Of a stretch of DNA of 64,000 nt, positions 12,831 to 24,888 are shown piece by piece. The notes beneath the pieces are model-generated. The model did no database searches. It was given only the letters and a program-made list of their open reading frames with translations, and had not been told where the DNA came from. The translations under genes and the position numbers were made by a program. Source of the stretch: Paralvinella palmiformis (taxonomy: Eukaryota; Annelida; Polychaeta; Terebellida; Alvinellidae); NCBI GenBank assembly GCA_025642065.1, contig JAODUP010000561.1:372001-436000 (forward strand). The letters are read 5' to 3'. Positions within the stretch are counted from its first letter, which is position 1. Every line of letters starts with the position of its first letter.

Positions 12831-13729
12831 AAGAGAGTGTGTGTTAATATTTGTAGGAGTTTTATTAAATAAATTAAAACTACTCCCCGAGTTTTGACTG
12901 TAGGCTGAACTGAAATTAGCAGGATTGTTATTTGGGTGATTTTTAAGTGGCTATTATTCATTTATTTATTTTCAGTGTCGGTGACTGATGGAAATAAATA
13001 CTGTATCCTCTTCTTAAAAGTTCACAATATGAAAGTGAAGAAAAAACATGGACTATTTGGTGTTCTTGTGCCATGCAACGCTGATATTAATGTCAAATTC
13101 TCCAAAAGGTATGATATTTTGAACATTTCTGAACATTTTGTGAATACTATGGTTGTTAATGAATTATTATTCCCTTCCAAAGTGGAAACACACTGCCTAC
13201 AGGAGTATGCCTTCAAGAAGACTGGTTATTAGAACATAATGAGCTATTGGAACAATGGCATTATATTTTTGTAAGCATGTGGGATTGCTCTTAAAAGATG
13301 TTAATGGCATCGCATCCATAAAGTCCCGCTGGATGTCACAACCTTTCACTAATGTTAGATTGGTAATTAGTTTGGGAGCAATTTATTATTTATTTCCACA
13401 TCAACATATGATTGTTGAATGCATAGAGAGTTATTTTATTACAATGGTAGATTCATATCTATTTGGAAAGTCTCAAGGCAGTCTTTATTTTACACATGAA
13501 ATTCTAAACAGGTTGCAAATTCAACTAATACATGCACCCCATAAATCTGCTACATATATAGAGGTGTGTGTGTGTCCTTACAAACATTAATCAAAATAAA
13601 CTTATGCACAAGGATATTAAGTCAGGTGTGCCCAAATTTTGCAAATATATGTTTGATGCTTAACAGGTTACAAATAATATACAATTATTTTCATAACGTT
13701 CAAGTACAAAATTTTAATTTGTGTTTGCA

Positions 13730-13774
<45 letters not shown>

Positions 13775-14713
13775 GACTTAAATTAGGGGCATTCTTCTTA
13801 TATAGTTCTCCTGTCATGTTTATATTGTATTCATACTGTTAGGTACCATTTGATTATTGTATTAAATCATATTCTATAATTGCTATCATGATTTGAAGAA
13901 TAAAAATGATTTGAAATCTGATTGTTAAAATAATTACCAACAGAAAAAGTAATTCTTTTGCACTGTGTTCAAAGCAAACAGTCATGCTGTGACACGTATC
14001 CACCAGGTAGTGTGAGTGTCAGTGTGAGTGTGGGTAGTGTGAGTGTGGCTTATTCATTAATGTATTAGATACATTTGCTTTATGGTATTTCAGAGAGGTT
14101 ATTGTGAATGTTACTGTAAGAGATGACGACGACAATGCCACTGTTTACGAGTACAAGAAGTCATTACCTGAAGAAATTGATGAGGTTCATTCTAAGTGGC
14201 AGGTTTGTCAGTCAGTTTAATAATTAACGTCAAACATGTCCGCACTTTGAAAATGTTTACGAGTATTATTTATGTTTTGTGTAACAGTAATTTTATGAGA
14301 CTTGACTTCATAGTTTCTTAAATTGAAGATTTGACCAACTGATAAAACGTATAAAATTATATATGGTTAAATATAGAATTGTTTATGAAGAGTCTTATTA
14401 CTGGTACCATAATAATAAACAACATACCACTGAATGATTGCAAGTTGTGCAGATTATCTCAATTTAATATTGCAAGTCATCCAAAACAACATGGTATTTA
14501 AAAAAAATATGTTTTCCAAGAAACATAATTGTTTTATAAAATGTTGGATTTCACAGTCATTATTTTTAGTAAAGAATCCATACTATGAACAGTTTTAAGT
14601 GATGATTCAATTATTTGCAGATCTTCAAAGAAGACAGAATTAAGATTGAGTTGTGTAAGGCTAAATCAGGATCATGGGAGAGACATGTGAAAATACTGCA
14701 GAAACGAGAATGA
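12735..14713 (+). CDS. Small CS-domain (p23/HSP20-fold) protein
   Basis: Complete four-exon gene with exact phase agreement: 12735-12783 (ends phase 1 at G|GTAAGT), 12976-13108 (acceptor TTTTCAG, ends phase 2 at AAAAG|GTATGA), 14094-14202 (acceptor TATTTCAG, ends phase 0 at CAG|GTTTGT), 14621-14713 (acceptor TTTGCAG, stop TGA). The product is 127 residues. Residues from about 18 onward fit a CS domain: alternating beta strands, then an SLPEEIDEVHSKWQ segment, then a strand RIKIELCKAKSGSWERH with the conserved Trp near the end. CS domains are found in p23, NudC-like and SGT1-like HSP90 cochaperones and typically mediate chaperone or client contacts. This protein is a nearly bare domain without TPR, SGS or CHORD extensions in this model. 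AATAAA lies at 14859-14864. The exact orthologue was not identified. Confidence 0.8.
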
Positions 14714-15092
14714 TTGATATTTGATTTTTTTATGTGTGGGAGTATTTTTAATCAAATATTTATTATTTTAGGTGTGTTGATATTTTATTTAGGTATAGTT
14801 TTTAGTTTGCTGTCCTTCTGACAATCAGCCTGCTGTATAAGGTGCATTAGCCCAGAAAAATAAATAGTAATTTTTCAGTTCTATTTAAATTATTTGCAAT
14901 CTCTATGGTGGTTCTTTGAGCTGGGAAGAAATAAAGGGATAATTTGTATGTTCTGAGATTTTGGTGAATTCTTTTACTTGTATTAATGTAAAGAAGATGT
15001 ATGTCATAACTAGAGGCATTTTATGAATATGCAAAACAATCCTGGAATATAGTATCTTTTTGATAATGTGTATTTTGGCTTACTTAACTGAC
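14714..15092. other. 3' flank of the CS-domain gene
   Basis: 3' untranslated and intergenic sequence with AATAAA at 14859 and a second AAATAAAG near 14928. No coding signal. Confidence 0.5.
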
Positions 15093-15931
15093 CAGGGCCA
15101 GAAAAATATTGATAAATCTTACCAGATCTCAGGCCAGTAAAATTTAAATCCACTAGCCCAACAAAAATTTCATAATAGTCCAACAAATATTTTTACCAGT
15201 TCCCCCCCCCACAAAATATTAGTCCAAGCAAAACTGTACTGGAGTCAAAAGAGAATGCCAGATTCTCAAGTTGAGTGTGTATTAGAGTTAATATCAACTT
15301 ACCCAAGAACAGAACAGTTGATATACCTATTATGTTAATAATATGTTGGGCGATATACAAATTTCAAAAGGAACTACCAACACCTGCCCCCCCATCCAGG
15401 ATATCTGCCTCTACACATGTTCGTATGGTAGCTGGATGCTCTGTCAAACCTCCCCCACCACAACCTGGCAAAGTTGTTAGCTTCTTGTTAAATCTTTTAA
15501 CACTAAACAAACCCAGTTTTGATTAATGTTCTCAGCCCCTTAGCAGAAATTTTCTAGAGGATAGATGAGGATAATCAAATTGATTTATTTGTCGCAAAAT
15601 ATTTGGTTTTCACCATGTTTAAAGATGAGCTTGATTGATTGGTGAAATCCAATTACAGAATGGTGTTGACTGGTTCCTACAGATCTACAATTTTCCAATT
15701 TTTGGTGGACATATTTCACATAATTATTAGCACATTTTCATAAAGTTATTGATGTAATCATGCCATAGAAATGCTGTGCATTTCTTCTACCAAAGAAGAG
15801 CTCGAAAACAGCTCAAACCTGTGCACCAAAAACCAACACAAGACTGCTGCATATTTTATCTGGCTAGTATTTTAGTCCAAATATAAAATCCACAAGTCCG
15901 GGCATCTGGTCTACCAATTTTTCCAGCCCTG
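15093..15931. mobile_element. Non-autonomous TIR element (hAT-like MITE)
   Basis: It starts with CAGGGCCAGAAAAAT and ends with the reverse complement of CAGGGCTGGAAAAATTGG, so it has terminal inverted repeats with one arm slightly diverged. Both ends are repeated elsewhere: the left end matches 51296 and the end at 53280, and the right end matches 51533. The CAGGG termini suggest a hAT-type element, but the flanking 8-mers (TAACTGAC and CATGATGG) do not match, so no target duplication is preserved. It has no convincing transposase ORF. Confidence 0.65.
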
Positions 15932-17451
15932 CATGATGGACAAATCTGATGAATACATTATGATATAGATAGCTCTATAATTTGTAGTACCTATTAAAAT
16001 GTTTTACATCCTGATTATTTATTACCTTTTTACTTGTCTAATTGCTAAGCAAATAAACTTCTTGAATTTGTTTGTTTTTAAAATTAAATACAAATATCCT
16101 ATAATAAGTTTAAAATAACTCTCTTAGTTTCATCATATATAAATTGGTTCAGCATAACCGATGTTACTAATTTGTTTAATTTTACAGTATTCTGACTTAT
16201 TAAAAGATAGGGTGTTGTGAGAATTATATATCGATATATATATATATATATATATATACTATAGTTTATGACATTTTTATGAGTAGTATTGTGTATTAAA
16301 TTAAATTTATATGCTTTTTATAACAAAGAATTAAACACTGCCTTAGGTATCAGTATCTTGTTTCTATGTTTAAACAAATCTACATCAGAGCATGGGTGTG
16401 TGTGTGTGTGTGTGTGTGTGTTCATACACTTGATGTCACTGGCTCAAAACATGAGTACTCTAAAATTTCATTAAAACACATATTTCCACAAATCTGTACA
16501 TCCATAAATAATCCCTACATGAATAAACCTATTCATGCATAAACCAATAGATTGATAATACATCTGGGAAACTTTCCCACCTGTTGGTGTTACATCACAT
16601 TTGATATTATTGTTTTCAGGGAGAGCTACTTTGATTGTTCTTGGTGGTTCTGCTGTAAAGAACTATTCTAGCCTAATCATTGAGATTTTGTCAGAATTTA
16701 TAATTCAAAATTTTCTTATCATGTGACCCTGGAATATAGGTAGTATCTTATGCTTTAGGTATCACTGTCTGCATATATACCTTGGTTTGGTCAAATACCT
16801 CTAGGACGTTAGCTTAAACCTCAGGTGGGCTATGTCTGAAGGGTACTTCTTTTACGTTTCTTCCAGACATGGGATGGGGGTAAATTAAAAAAAAATAGAA
16901 TTGATAAATTTTGAATTTTCCTACCAAAAAATTAAATCCACAAATTAATTTACCATTTAATTTTTTAATTCAGAAACATTTCTTCCATGACAATCCTACT
17001 AGGAATATAAACTACTCGTGGTAAAAAGTAGTAGGTAAATTTTCGCGTGCTTTTGGTTGTGTGTGTAAAGTGGTTGAAAAATTATTTTCACACCAGTTTG
17101 TTTCTGCAAATAGAGACCGCATCTGTGGTGATTTATGTGTAGTTAACTCTTCAAAGAAATGTTTTGCACAGGATAGTTTCTTCTATCCGAAATATTATTA
17201 ATACAAACATATTATGTTTTCCTTAGAGGCTCACACTTCCATTTGAACTAAAACAGTTTTTGAAAGAAGCAGATTAGATTATTAGTATTGGGAATAGCAT
17301 ATTATGCAGTGAATCACATGCTCTTTGCGTACTAAATTAGATCCCATTTATTCCAATTAAATGGGACAATACAAATGATCTGATTATTCAAATTTTGGCT
17401 TTATGACAACATTCCAGCCATAAGAACCGAAACTGTCCATTTAATCATCTG
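15932..17451. other. Non-coding, no gene seen
   Basis: Contains a TA tract (16226-16258) and a GT tract (16395-16421). No exon with paired splice sites was found. The long AT-rich run has no recognisable repeat beyond these. Confidence 0.5.
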
Positions 17452-17637
17452 GGGGCGCCTCCGTGGTCTAGCGGTAGCGTGTTGGACCACAGATCACTAC
17501 CACCCGGGTTCGAATCTCGAAGTGGGCATATCTGAAGATTGTTTAATCTTTGACTTCGCTCATTACCTTTGGAGGTCGCTCGGCCCATTTAGCCTACCGT
17601 GTGCACAAAAGTGGCCGTAAAACACAAATCATCATCA
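17452..17637 (+). mobile_element. tRNA-derived SINE, intact, with TSD
   Basis: A tRNA-like head with an A box (TGGTCTAGCGGTAGCG) and a B box (GGGTTCGAATC), an unrelated body (TGAAGATTGTTTAATCTTTG and GTGCACAAAAGTGGCCGT) and an ATCATCATCA tail. It is flanked by an 11-bp direct repeat TTAATCATCTG (about 17441-17451 and 17638-17648), the expected LINE-mediated target duplication. Two other copies with perfect duplications sit at 21161 and 37330. Confidence 0.9.
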
Positions 17638-17651
17638 TTAATCATCTGTAT

Positions 17652-19368
17652 TCATCTATTTTCGTTTGACCTCCACATGGTGTAGAAAATCATTTTACAT
17701 TTACAAGAAAACTAGTATGATAAAAAGTAATACATAAAATGTTATATTATTGTCATAAACTCAAAACATCTCGAGTAACGCAAAACAACAATTTTTATTT
17801 ATTTTACATGATAATTACAATCAAGACCGCGCGACAACATGGCGTACTCCACGTGCACTTAGAGCACTAAGTGGGGATCGTTTAGTTTTCCAACAAGATA
17901 TCACAATTATGATAATAAGTGAAAATAGATGTACAGAACAAGATGTGGACATTTTATATTACATTATGTGTCATCAATATAGAAAACGGTATACTGACAA
18001 TAAGGTAAGATACATATATCGAAAATGATGTATTACATTATATGGCATAGGATAACATATCACAAATATACCGTTACAAATAGAATCAAAATGACTTAGT
18101 GTAGTGAGCAGATAGGCTAGATCGAGAGTGTTTCTCCGAGTACGTGGCCATTATTGTCTGGTTCATTGCGAAATAGTATCCTTGTTAATTAAACTTCCTT
18201 GAACGAGAAAACAGAATAAATCTTTTGATTGGAGATGATAAAATTACACGTACTACTAATAGTACCGAATGATATATGGCGTTTGATTGTGAGGGATAAA
18301 ACCAATATTTTACAGTACAGTTCTATTCATCATTATTGTTACTAATCAGAATAAGATTGCCTGAAGAAATCGATGAGGAATTTCTCTACGAAGCTACTAG
18401 TTAGGTTCCGCATTATTCCAGCGTCCATAGCTCGTGAGACGCTTGTTGTATTCGGTCAGAAGAACCTCGACAAGTTCAATAGTATGATGTGCCAAGCAAT
18501 AGACCGATCCAGGCGAAATGCGTTGCATCGGTTACCAACTGCGGTCGAGGGTTAGCAACAACTATGGCGCCCACTGTTAAATAAATGATTTTAAAATTAA
18601 ACTTTTAGCTGAATATAAATTCATTTTAATGAAGATCTTTTTAAATATTTAATGTAGAGTTTTGGAAATATTATTTTTACTTGTACCTGGGAACCAATCA
18701 TATATGTATCACCTGTATATTATTAAATAATTTTATTTATTACATTAGAGTATTAACACCCTTGATATTTACATATAGTAAACATTGCACGAATGGATCA
18801 CCCAGAATTAAAAATCTTCCTTTCATTGATTTTATCCATTCAGATACCAATGCTACAAAAAATCACCATTTTATAATTGGAATTTATTGAACCATTCCAT
18901 GTCAGCCAAGGCAAAGGCTACAAACAATTACTTTTTAGTGGAATTTAACTAGACAGGCCAACCTCCAAAAATTGAACCTATTAAATTATGATCTGGAGAT
19001 CACATACCCTTAATTGACTATAAATAAAATCCAAATATAGCTGGTAAATAGCCTAAGTACAGCTTTTTAGAAAGACAGTGGGGGGGGGGTAGGAAGTGGG
19101 GACAGGACCGCCAGCCCTGAGGGTGTCAGAACCCCACCCCATCTCTAGTAGGGATCCTCCATCTTTAAATGCACTATATCTTTTGGCGACATAATAAATA
19201 ATACTATTACTGCGAATTTGTCATTCTTAAATAATCATACATTGAGTATTGTGTAATGTGTCTGATATTATACTAAGTTACTTAGTATAAAATGAAGTAT
19301 AATTGTGATTTGCCTGTTGAATAATAACTTAGTAAGTACAATTTTTCGATAATTTCAAGGAGGCATAA
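17652..19368. other. Non-coding with two unassigned open segments
   Basis: A frame open from about 17814 to 18004 ends in HQYRKRYTDNK followed by AAG|GTAAGA. A second ORF at 18373-18555 (MRNFSTKLLVRFRIIPASIA...) lies in a slightly more CpG-rich patch. Neither links to another exon in a compatible phase that I can see, and neither is recognisable. The rest is AT-rich and featureless apart from a G-run at 19081. Confidence 0.35.
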
Positions 19369-19479
19369 ATGCCTGGAGCTTGTCCTCAAATATTATTGCC
19401 CCAATACTCGTCACGAGTGAACACGTGGTCACTTGATTTGATGCTATGGCTAATCCACATGTTTGTCCAGGAGGTTAAT

Positions 19480-20330
19480 GAAGATCGTTGGAATTGGGAT
19501 AGTGACACCAAGACTATGACTGCTCATGGTTTTGGAGTTATTGTTGGCTTCACAGTATTAAAGAATAGTTTGGATTTTTGAAAGGTTTGGCAACTAAACT
19601 ACAAAGAAGAAATATTTCCGTTTTTAATGCATACACATTGATTGACAATAATAAATCAGAGATTCAATGTTTGAGGGATGAGATTGGTGTAGAATTCCAG
19701 AGATGGTATGAAGAAGCAAATGAGCTGGTTTCATATATAGGTTCTGAAGAGGAAATTCCAAGGGTTCAGTGTAATAGGTCGAATGTACCTGCTGACACAC
19801 TTCTTCTTTATTACAATAGATCAATTGACATTTCCTTTATTGATGTATCTTACTGCACCAGTTGTAGAACCGTTCCCTGCAGACAACTGCTGGCCAGTGA
19901 GTGCTATGCTGAGTCTAATACCATCTTTAATTATCAAACTAGAGATGTCTCCTCAGATCAAATTGAATCATGGCATGACGACCTACCAACTCCGAAGTCA
20001 TAAGATAACAAAGTATCCAGATGGTTCAATATGTGGTCCAGGCAGTCTGACAAGGTCGATTTACCTGATACTTTGATGAAATCCTTAGTATCTGCATATC
20101 CAGATTCTTTTTCGAACATTATAATTTTACTGGTATTAGGACACATATGCGGAAGCAGAGCGTAGTTTCTCTGTGTTGAGGCTATTCAAAACTCATTTGA
20201 GGAGCTGGATGGCTGACACAAAGTTTTCTGCCTTAGCTTTAATGAAAATACATTACCGTAAACACATCGATTCCAAAACAAATTGCAGATATGTTCATTA
20301 AAGAACACCCTAGACGTTTGTTCAAGGCCA
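19480..20330 (+). pseudogene. hAT transposase pseudogene (C-terminal half)
   Basis: Decayed reading frames carry the order of motifs of hAT transposases related to ZMYM1/THAP12-like proteins. First comes a VLKNSLDF/LKGLATKLQRRNISV segment, then LRDEIGVEFQRWYEEANEL, then a segment like EEIPR...NVPADT, then a YYNRSIDISFID motif, a WHDDLPTP motif, and finally the dimerisation-region motif AERSFSVLRLFKTHLRSWM with ALMKIHY. At least one frameshift near 19575 and more near 19800-20130, together with stops, break the frame. It is a dead copy. The N-terminal half is not visible. Confidence 0.8.
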
Positions 20331-20339
20331 GTCTTTTTG

Positions 20340-21148
20340 AATAACTGATGCAGATTTACATGAGGTACTAAATATTTTAAACATCATTATGTTCTTTCTC
20401 ATAAGTATGGACATTGAAATAAATCGTCATCCTGCTTATTAAATATTTTAGTGACATAATGTATAATATGTCACATTCTGACTGGGGAGACTTTCATGTT
20501 TCTAGTAACAAATCGAGTAACTCCCAGTAATCCTATCAATCTGTATATACACTGAACCAATCATCAAGTATCATACCATGGGTCTTTCTTCTTAGGAATG
20601 TCTACTTTTGCCAGTATTTATACACAGTATTCACTTGAAAAATACGGATATTGTAGTGCTTCCGAAGATATCTAACCATTATCTGATTTCCATTTTTCTT
20701 CTACCCCTCCTCAGCACTTTGTGCATGGCATAATGGCTTTGCCCTTGTTTAGGCCCACCATACCCCACCAAACATATCCTAGGTCAATCCCAGCGTCTAT
20801 CCACTATTTTCAGCGATTTCTGAATGCCAGGACGTTCATACTCTTTCCGATAACCAGAAGAATCAGTTTATCAGTACCATCCACGGATGACAAGGAGAAC
20901 AGTTACGCGTGTCTTAGACTTTATTTGTACCATGATGCCCTTGGACGGAGAATCCAAGACTGTTTTCGGACAGCATCATCCAAAACATACCAGTTTCACC
21001 CGCACTGTAAATGGCTGATGGCTGATATGTCTGAAGAATAGCCTCCAATCTCACTTATTTCCAAACGCTAACTATCTCGTGATTTGCTCCCGCAGATTCT
21101 CCAGCCTTGTTGAACTTTCACAATACCACATCGCTCTTTAAACCGTTC
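20340..21148. other. Non-coding, one unexplained ORF
   Basis: A 106-residue ORF at 20721-21041 (MHGIMALPLFRPTIPHQTYP...) is the only open frame. It has no recognised motif and no splice partners, and may be chance or transposon-derived. Confidence 0.35.
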
Positions 21149-21160
21149 AACCCAGGACGA

Positions 21161-21343
21161 TGATGATTGCAGTTTTACGGCCATTTTGTGCACACGGAAT
21201 GCTAAATGGGCCGAGCGATCTCCAAATGTAAAAAGGGAAGTCAAAGATGAAACACCCTTCAGATATGGCAACGGTGATTCGAACTCGGGTGGTAGTGATC
21301 TGTGACCCAACGCGCTACCAGTTAGACCACGGAGGCGGCCCAC
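21161..21343 (-). mobile_element. tRNA-derived SINE with 12-bp TSD
   Basis: Reverse-complement copy of the 17452 family. On the minus strand it starts with GGGCCGCCTCCGTGG, keeps the A and B box order, and ends in CATCATC. It is flanked by AACCCAGGACGA at 21149-21160 and 21344-21355. Confidence 0.9.
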
Positions 21344-21629
21344 AACCCAGGACGAGGTTATAAACTCAACCGAGAACGAGGTTATAGGGGTAATATTATT
21401 AGTATTACTGGTATCAGGTTCGAATTGAAGGCGGAACTTGTTCACTTGCAAATACTTCTGGCGAAACCGTTCACGATCATAACTTCACTTACTCCAAGGG
21501 ACATCCAAAGGAAATAATAAAGTAATACATAAAAGTATCACATAAAAGTTAGACTGTCCTTCAAAATATGATTAAATCAGACAAATATATGCCCCATTGT
21601 TTTAATAACTTCATTGTGTGTTCCATTCC

Positions 21630-21780
21630 AGCACCTTATGACAGGGTATGCCATTGGTAGAAGAGTCCTGCATGTCCATGATGGATCTATTTGAGCCTTT
21701 TACAGAGACTGATATCAGACAGTTGCTGAAAAGGTAATCTAATGCTTTATGTGCAGTTGATCCTATGTCTAGATGGCTCG
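21630..21780 (+). mobile_element. LINE reverse-transcriptase scrap
   Basis: The sequence from CAGCACCTTATGACAGGG to about 21780 matches the LINE at 61027-63420 (minus strand, near 62490-62660) over the segment encoding FEPFTETDI...QLLKK and a Val-Asp-Pro-Met motif, the linker before the reverse-transcriptase domain. Only about 150 bp remains. Confidence 0.7.
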
Positions 21781-24700
21781 TGAAAGAGTGTCTGGATATT
21801 CTGATAATTACGTAATGAGTCGTTCAAATAGTCTGCATGTCATTGACTGCTTTGTTTAGCTTCGTAGCTGGCCGCAATCGAGACACGTGACCAGGGAAAA
21901 AAACAGCCCGATGAAACATACCACAAACTTCAACAACCGTACAATCGGAGGGGGAAAAGCCAATATAAATATATCATCCCTGTTTTAATATCCCTAAGTT
22001 AGCTTCCACAGGCAGGTGTCATTATTGAGGTTATTCTGCATACAAACACATCAATTTATTGTTGGAATATTCACCTGAAATGGCTATCTTATGGCATGTT
22101 ATCGAACAAAAGGGCCTGGTTACAGGACCGTGTATGGTTGTGTTTGTAGATAATGGTTTGTCGCTGTTAACGCTCCGACGTTACAACAGTAAATATTAAT
22201 AATTGCGGACGTATGTCACTAAAGATAATAATTCTTAAGACAACCAGACAGTAATGGAACAATAAAATAGTCACGGTACTAGCTACTGGATCATTCATTA
22301 GTTCTGCGGTAAGAACTATTCAGGGTTATGACTGAGTGAGTGAGTGAGTGATTGAGTCAGTCAGTCAGTCAGTCAGTCAGTGAGATAAAAAAAAGTTTTT
22401 AGCCTTGGCGCTGGTCATACCTATGCACAAGGTCGAGTGTTGCGACCAACGAAATCAGAAGATTAGGTGAATATCCCAGAGATACACGCAACACTGGGGT
22501 TCGAACCCATACCAGTAGATCGGCAGTACACTGTGCTAGCAACTGGGCTACGGGAGTGTGCAAGTCAGGATAATGAGAAAACAAATAATTATAGTGTAGA
22601 TAAATATTCAAATGAATTATGCTGTTTGACGATAACAATGATAAGAAACATAGTCTTGAGAGAAATAAACTTTGACCCATTTGAGAACGTTTTGAGAATT
22701 TTTTTAATATTCTTTAAAGCAACTCTATTGATTAGCATACAACTAAAAAAATGCAGTGAAATCCGGAATGATAATACTTGTAGGGATAGTAGGATTTAAA
22801 GTACACTATCCCTACTAGCTGGTATAGATAATGAACCTTTTTCGGTATCCCGTGATATATCATCTTGCAATGATGCGGAAATCATCAGGATATCCACCTG
22901 TTGGTAAGCCAAGTTAAAGGGAAAGTTCACCCTCAGAAAATATTTCTTAAATATGTAATTAATGCTTAGAACAGTAACCAAAAATGCCATAATAATAATC
23001 ACGAAGTACACCTGATATCATAGATATAGGGAAATAATCCAAATTACTGGAGGGCCTCCATTACAGCTCCACCGGAAACCAAATTCGAAGGTGGGAAATA
23101 AGAAAACTCAAATGCTCTGACGTCACATTGGCGCTCTCTAAACTGAGGCGGATTATAGTTTCTCTTGAGCGTTAATTTCTCAGCCATTTCTCAATAATCT
23201 TCCTCTGGTAAAGTTCCTTCTGGCTCAAAATGATATATATATATATAGGCCATTAAAAGTCGATTAATCAACATTTTGAACTGGATTATATAATTTGTGG
23301 ATGATCATTTACACATTTTGACATCATTTATGATATTTGTTAGCTCAGCTGTATTAGTCCAGAAAATTTGAAATATTCAAGTTTAAAAGTGTTGTTATCA
23401 ATTCGGTCATTATGCAGGATCGACAGTATGGAATTACGTACCAGATAAAGTGAGGTAGTGTCATTGGATCGGTAGTTTTTAAATTTTAACCCGAAGACTC
23501 ATCTCTTTAATATTGTAAATATCTAAAATTTTGATATTGTTTGCATCTTCATCGAAATATATTTGTTTTATGTAAATCACTCCAGAAGACAACAACGATT
23601 CAAATATAACGTTTTAATTGATACAATATACATTATTATTATTATTAGTAGTAGTAGTAGTAGTAGTATTCCGGGTCCAGTTAACTAGTAAGCCATTCAT
23701 TGAGTTCTCTTGAATTTCAATCAATTATAACCAATCACTTATAGCCAGTCAGTTAGCTAGTTGTTAAATCAAGGAGCCACATCTCTAAGTAGCTAACCGA
23801 ATGACGAATTATATCACACAAAATAATAACTTTGGATGATTGAAGTAACGTGATCATTTTCTTATTATCAGCATCACGTCGACTGGGACAATAAACACGA
23901 CGAGAAGTCAACGTCACTTCCGGAGAATCCGGCGGCCATGTCTAACTATATACATGGTACACTGGGTCGTGATTTACTTCTAATAAAGACAAAGAGGGAC
24001 AATTTTCATTAGCTTTCCCTGGCAAGGCAACAAATATTCCCGTAACAAATAGCTGCAGGATTGAACCCATTAATAGTAGGCCAGCGTCAGTTCCAGTGTC
24101 AGTTGCTATTGTTGATGGGATGGCACCGTCTAGATGAAGACTTTATCTGTCGACAAGATTAATGCGACTATCGATTATAGAATGAGACAAAAATCGGGGC
24201 AATAATAAATCAACTAAACCTCGTCTAAGATCACGTCTGGGCGAGATATTCCTCGCGGAGTCTGACGGGAAGTCTTTGATGTTTCCCGGTGAATGTCTAT
24301 ATTAATCAAACCAAACTGTGGACATCTTGAGGAGCCGAAATGAGCTAGTTCCCTTTTTTACTAGATTATGGCTCTGCGCGTCATTTTGTCAGATTTATAG
24401 CACAAGCCACGTCGCCATTTAAACTAAAGAAGCGACTGTTTGGATTCATATTCGCCGGGAAAAGGGACCAATGCGTATACTGGGTGTGTCTCGGTCTGTG
24501 TTGACATGTAGGACACAAGATGATATTCGTCCTGTTTAATTTTTTTAAATCTTCCTTTATTGGATGCTAATTTTCGTGCTGAAGCAGATTTAAATTTGAC
24601 ATTTATAAGCACGTCAAATGTTGGTAGTTGGCTAATGAGTTCGATTAAAAAATTTCACCTTTTCTTGTCCGCCACTCTTACCACTGATCTAAGACAGATT

Positions 24701-24888
24701 TCTAGGAAATAATCCGATTCTTCAAAATCGCTGGTTGATGAGAATAGTGATTCCATCGTGAACTTGTTTTTCAGGTTATTTATCTCATACTGAGGGAAGG
24801 GATATAAATTAGCTTTAAGATCAAATGCTGAAGTGGATCTGAGTGGACTGTAGTTAGAAGGACGTCTTTAGAAGATCATCTGACAGCC
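21781..24888. other. Intergenic upstream of the ENaC-like gene
   Basis: It contains a GAGT/CAGT tetranucleotide tract (22335-22382), a minus-strand tRNA-derived SINE-like unit (22395-22565), a small hairpin (22780-22814), a TAG trinucleotide tract (23648-23669) and otherwise unique sequence. No exon was supported. The promoter and any 5' untranslated exon of the channel gene should lie in the last 1-2 kb. Confidence 0.5.
22395..22565 (-). repeat. SINE-like tRNA-derived repeat
   Basis: On the minus strand, TAGCCCAGTTGCTAGCACAG resembles an A box and GGGTTCGAACCCC is a good B box, followed by a non-tRNA tail. There is no cloverleaf pairing that I would trust as a functional tRNA. It is a different family from the 17452 SINE. 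Confidence 0.55.

Noticed and set aside
17452..17530. Functional tRNA gene
   Set aside because: The A and B boxes are good but cloverleaf stems do not pair. The unit continues into a shared non-tRNA body, has target duplications and recurs twice more in the window. The same reasoning applies to 22395, 43216 and 48768.
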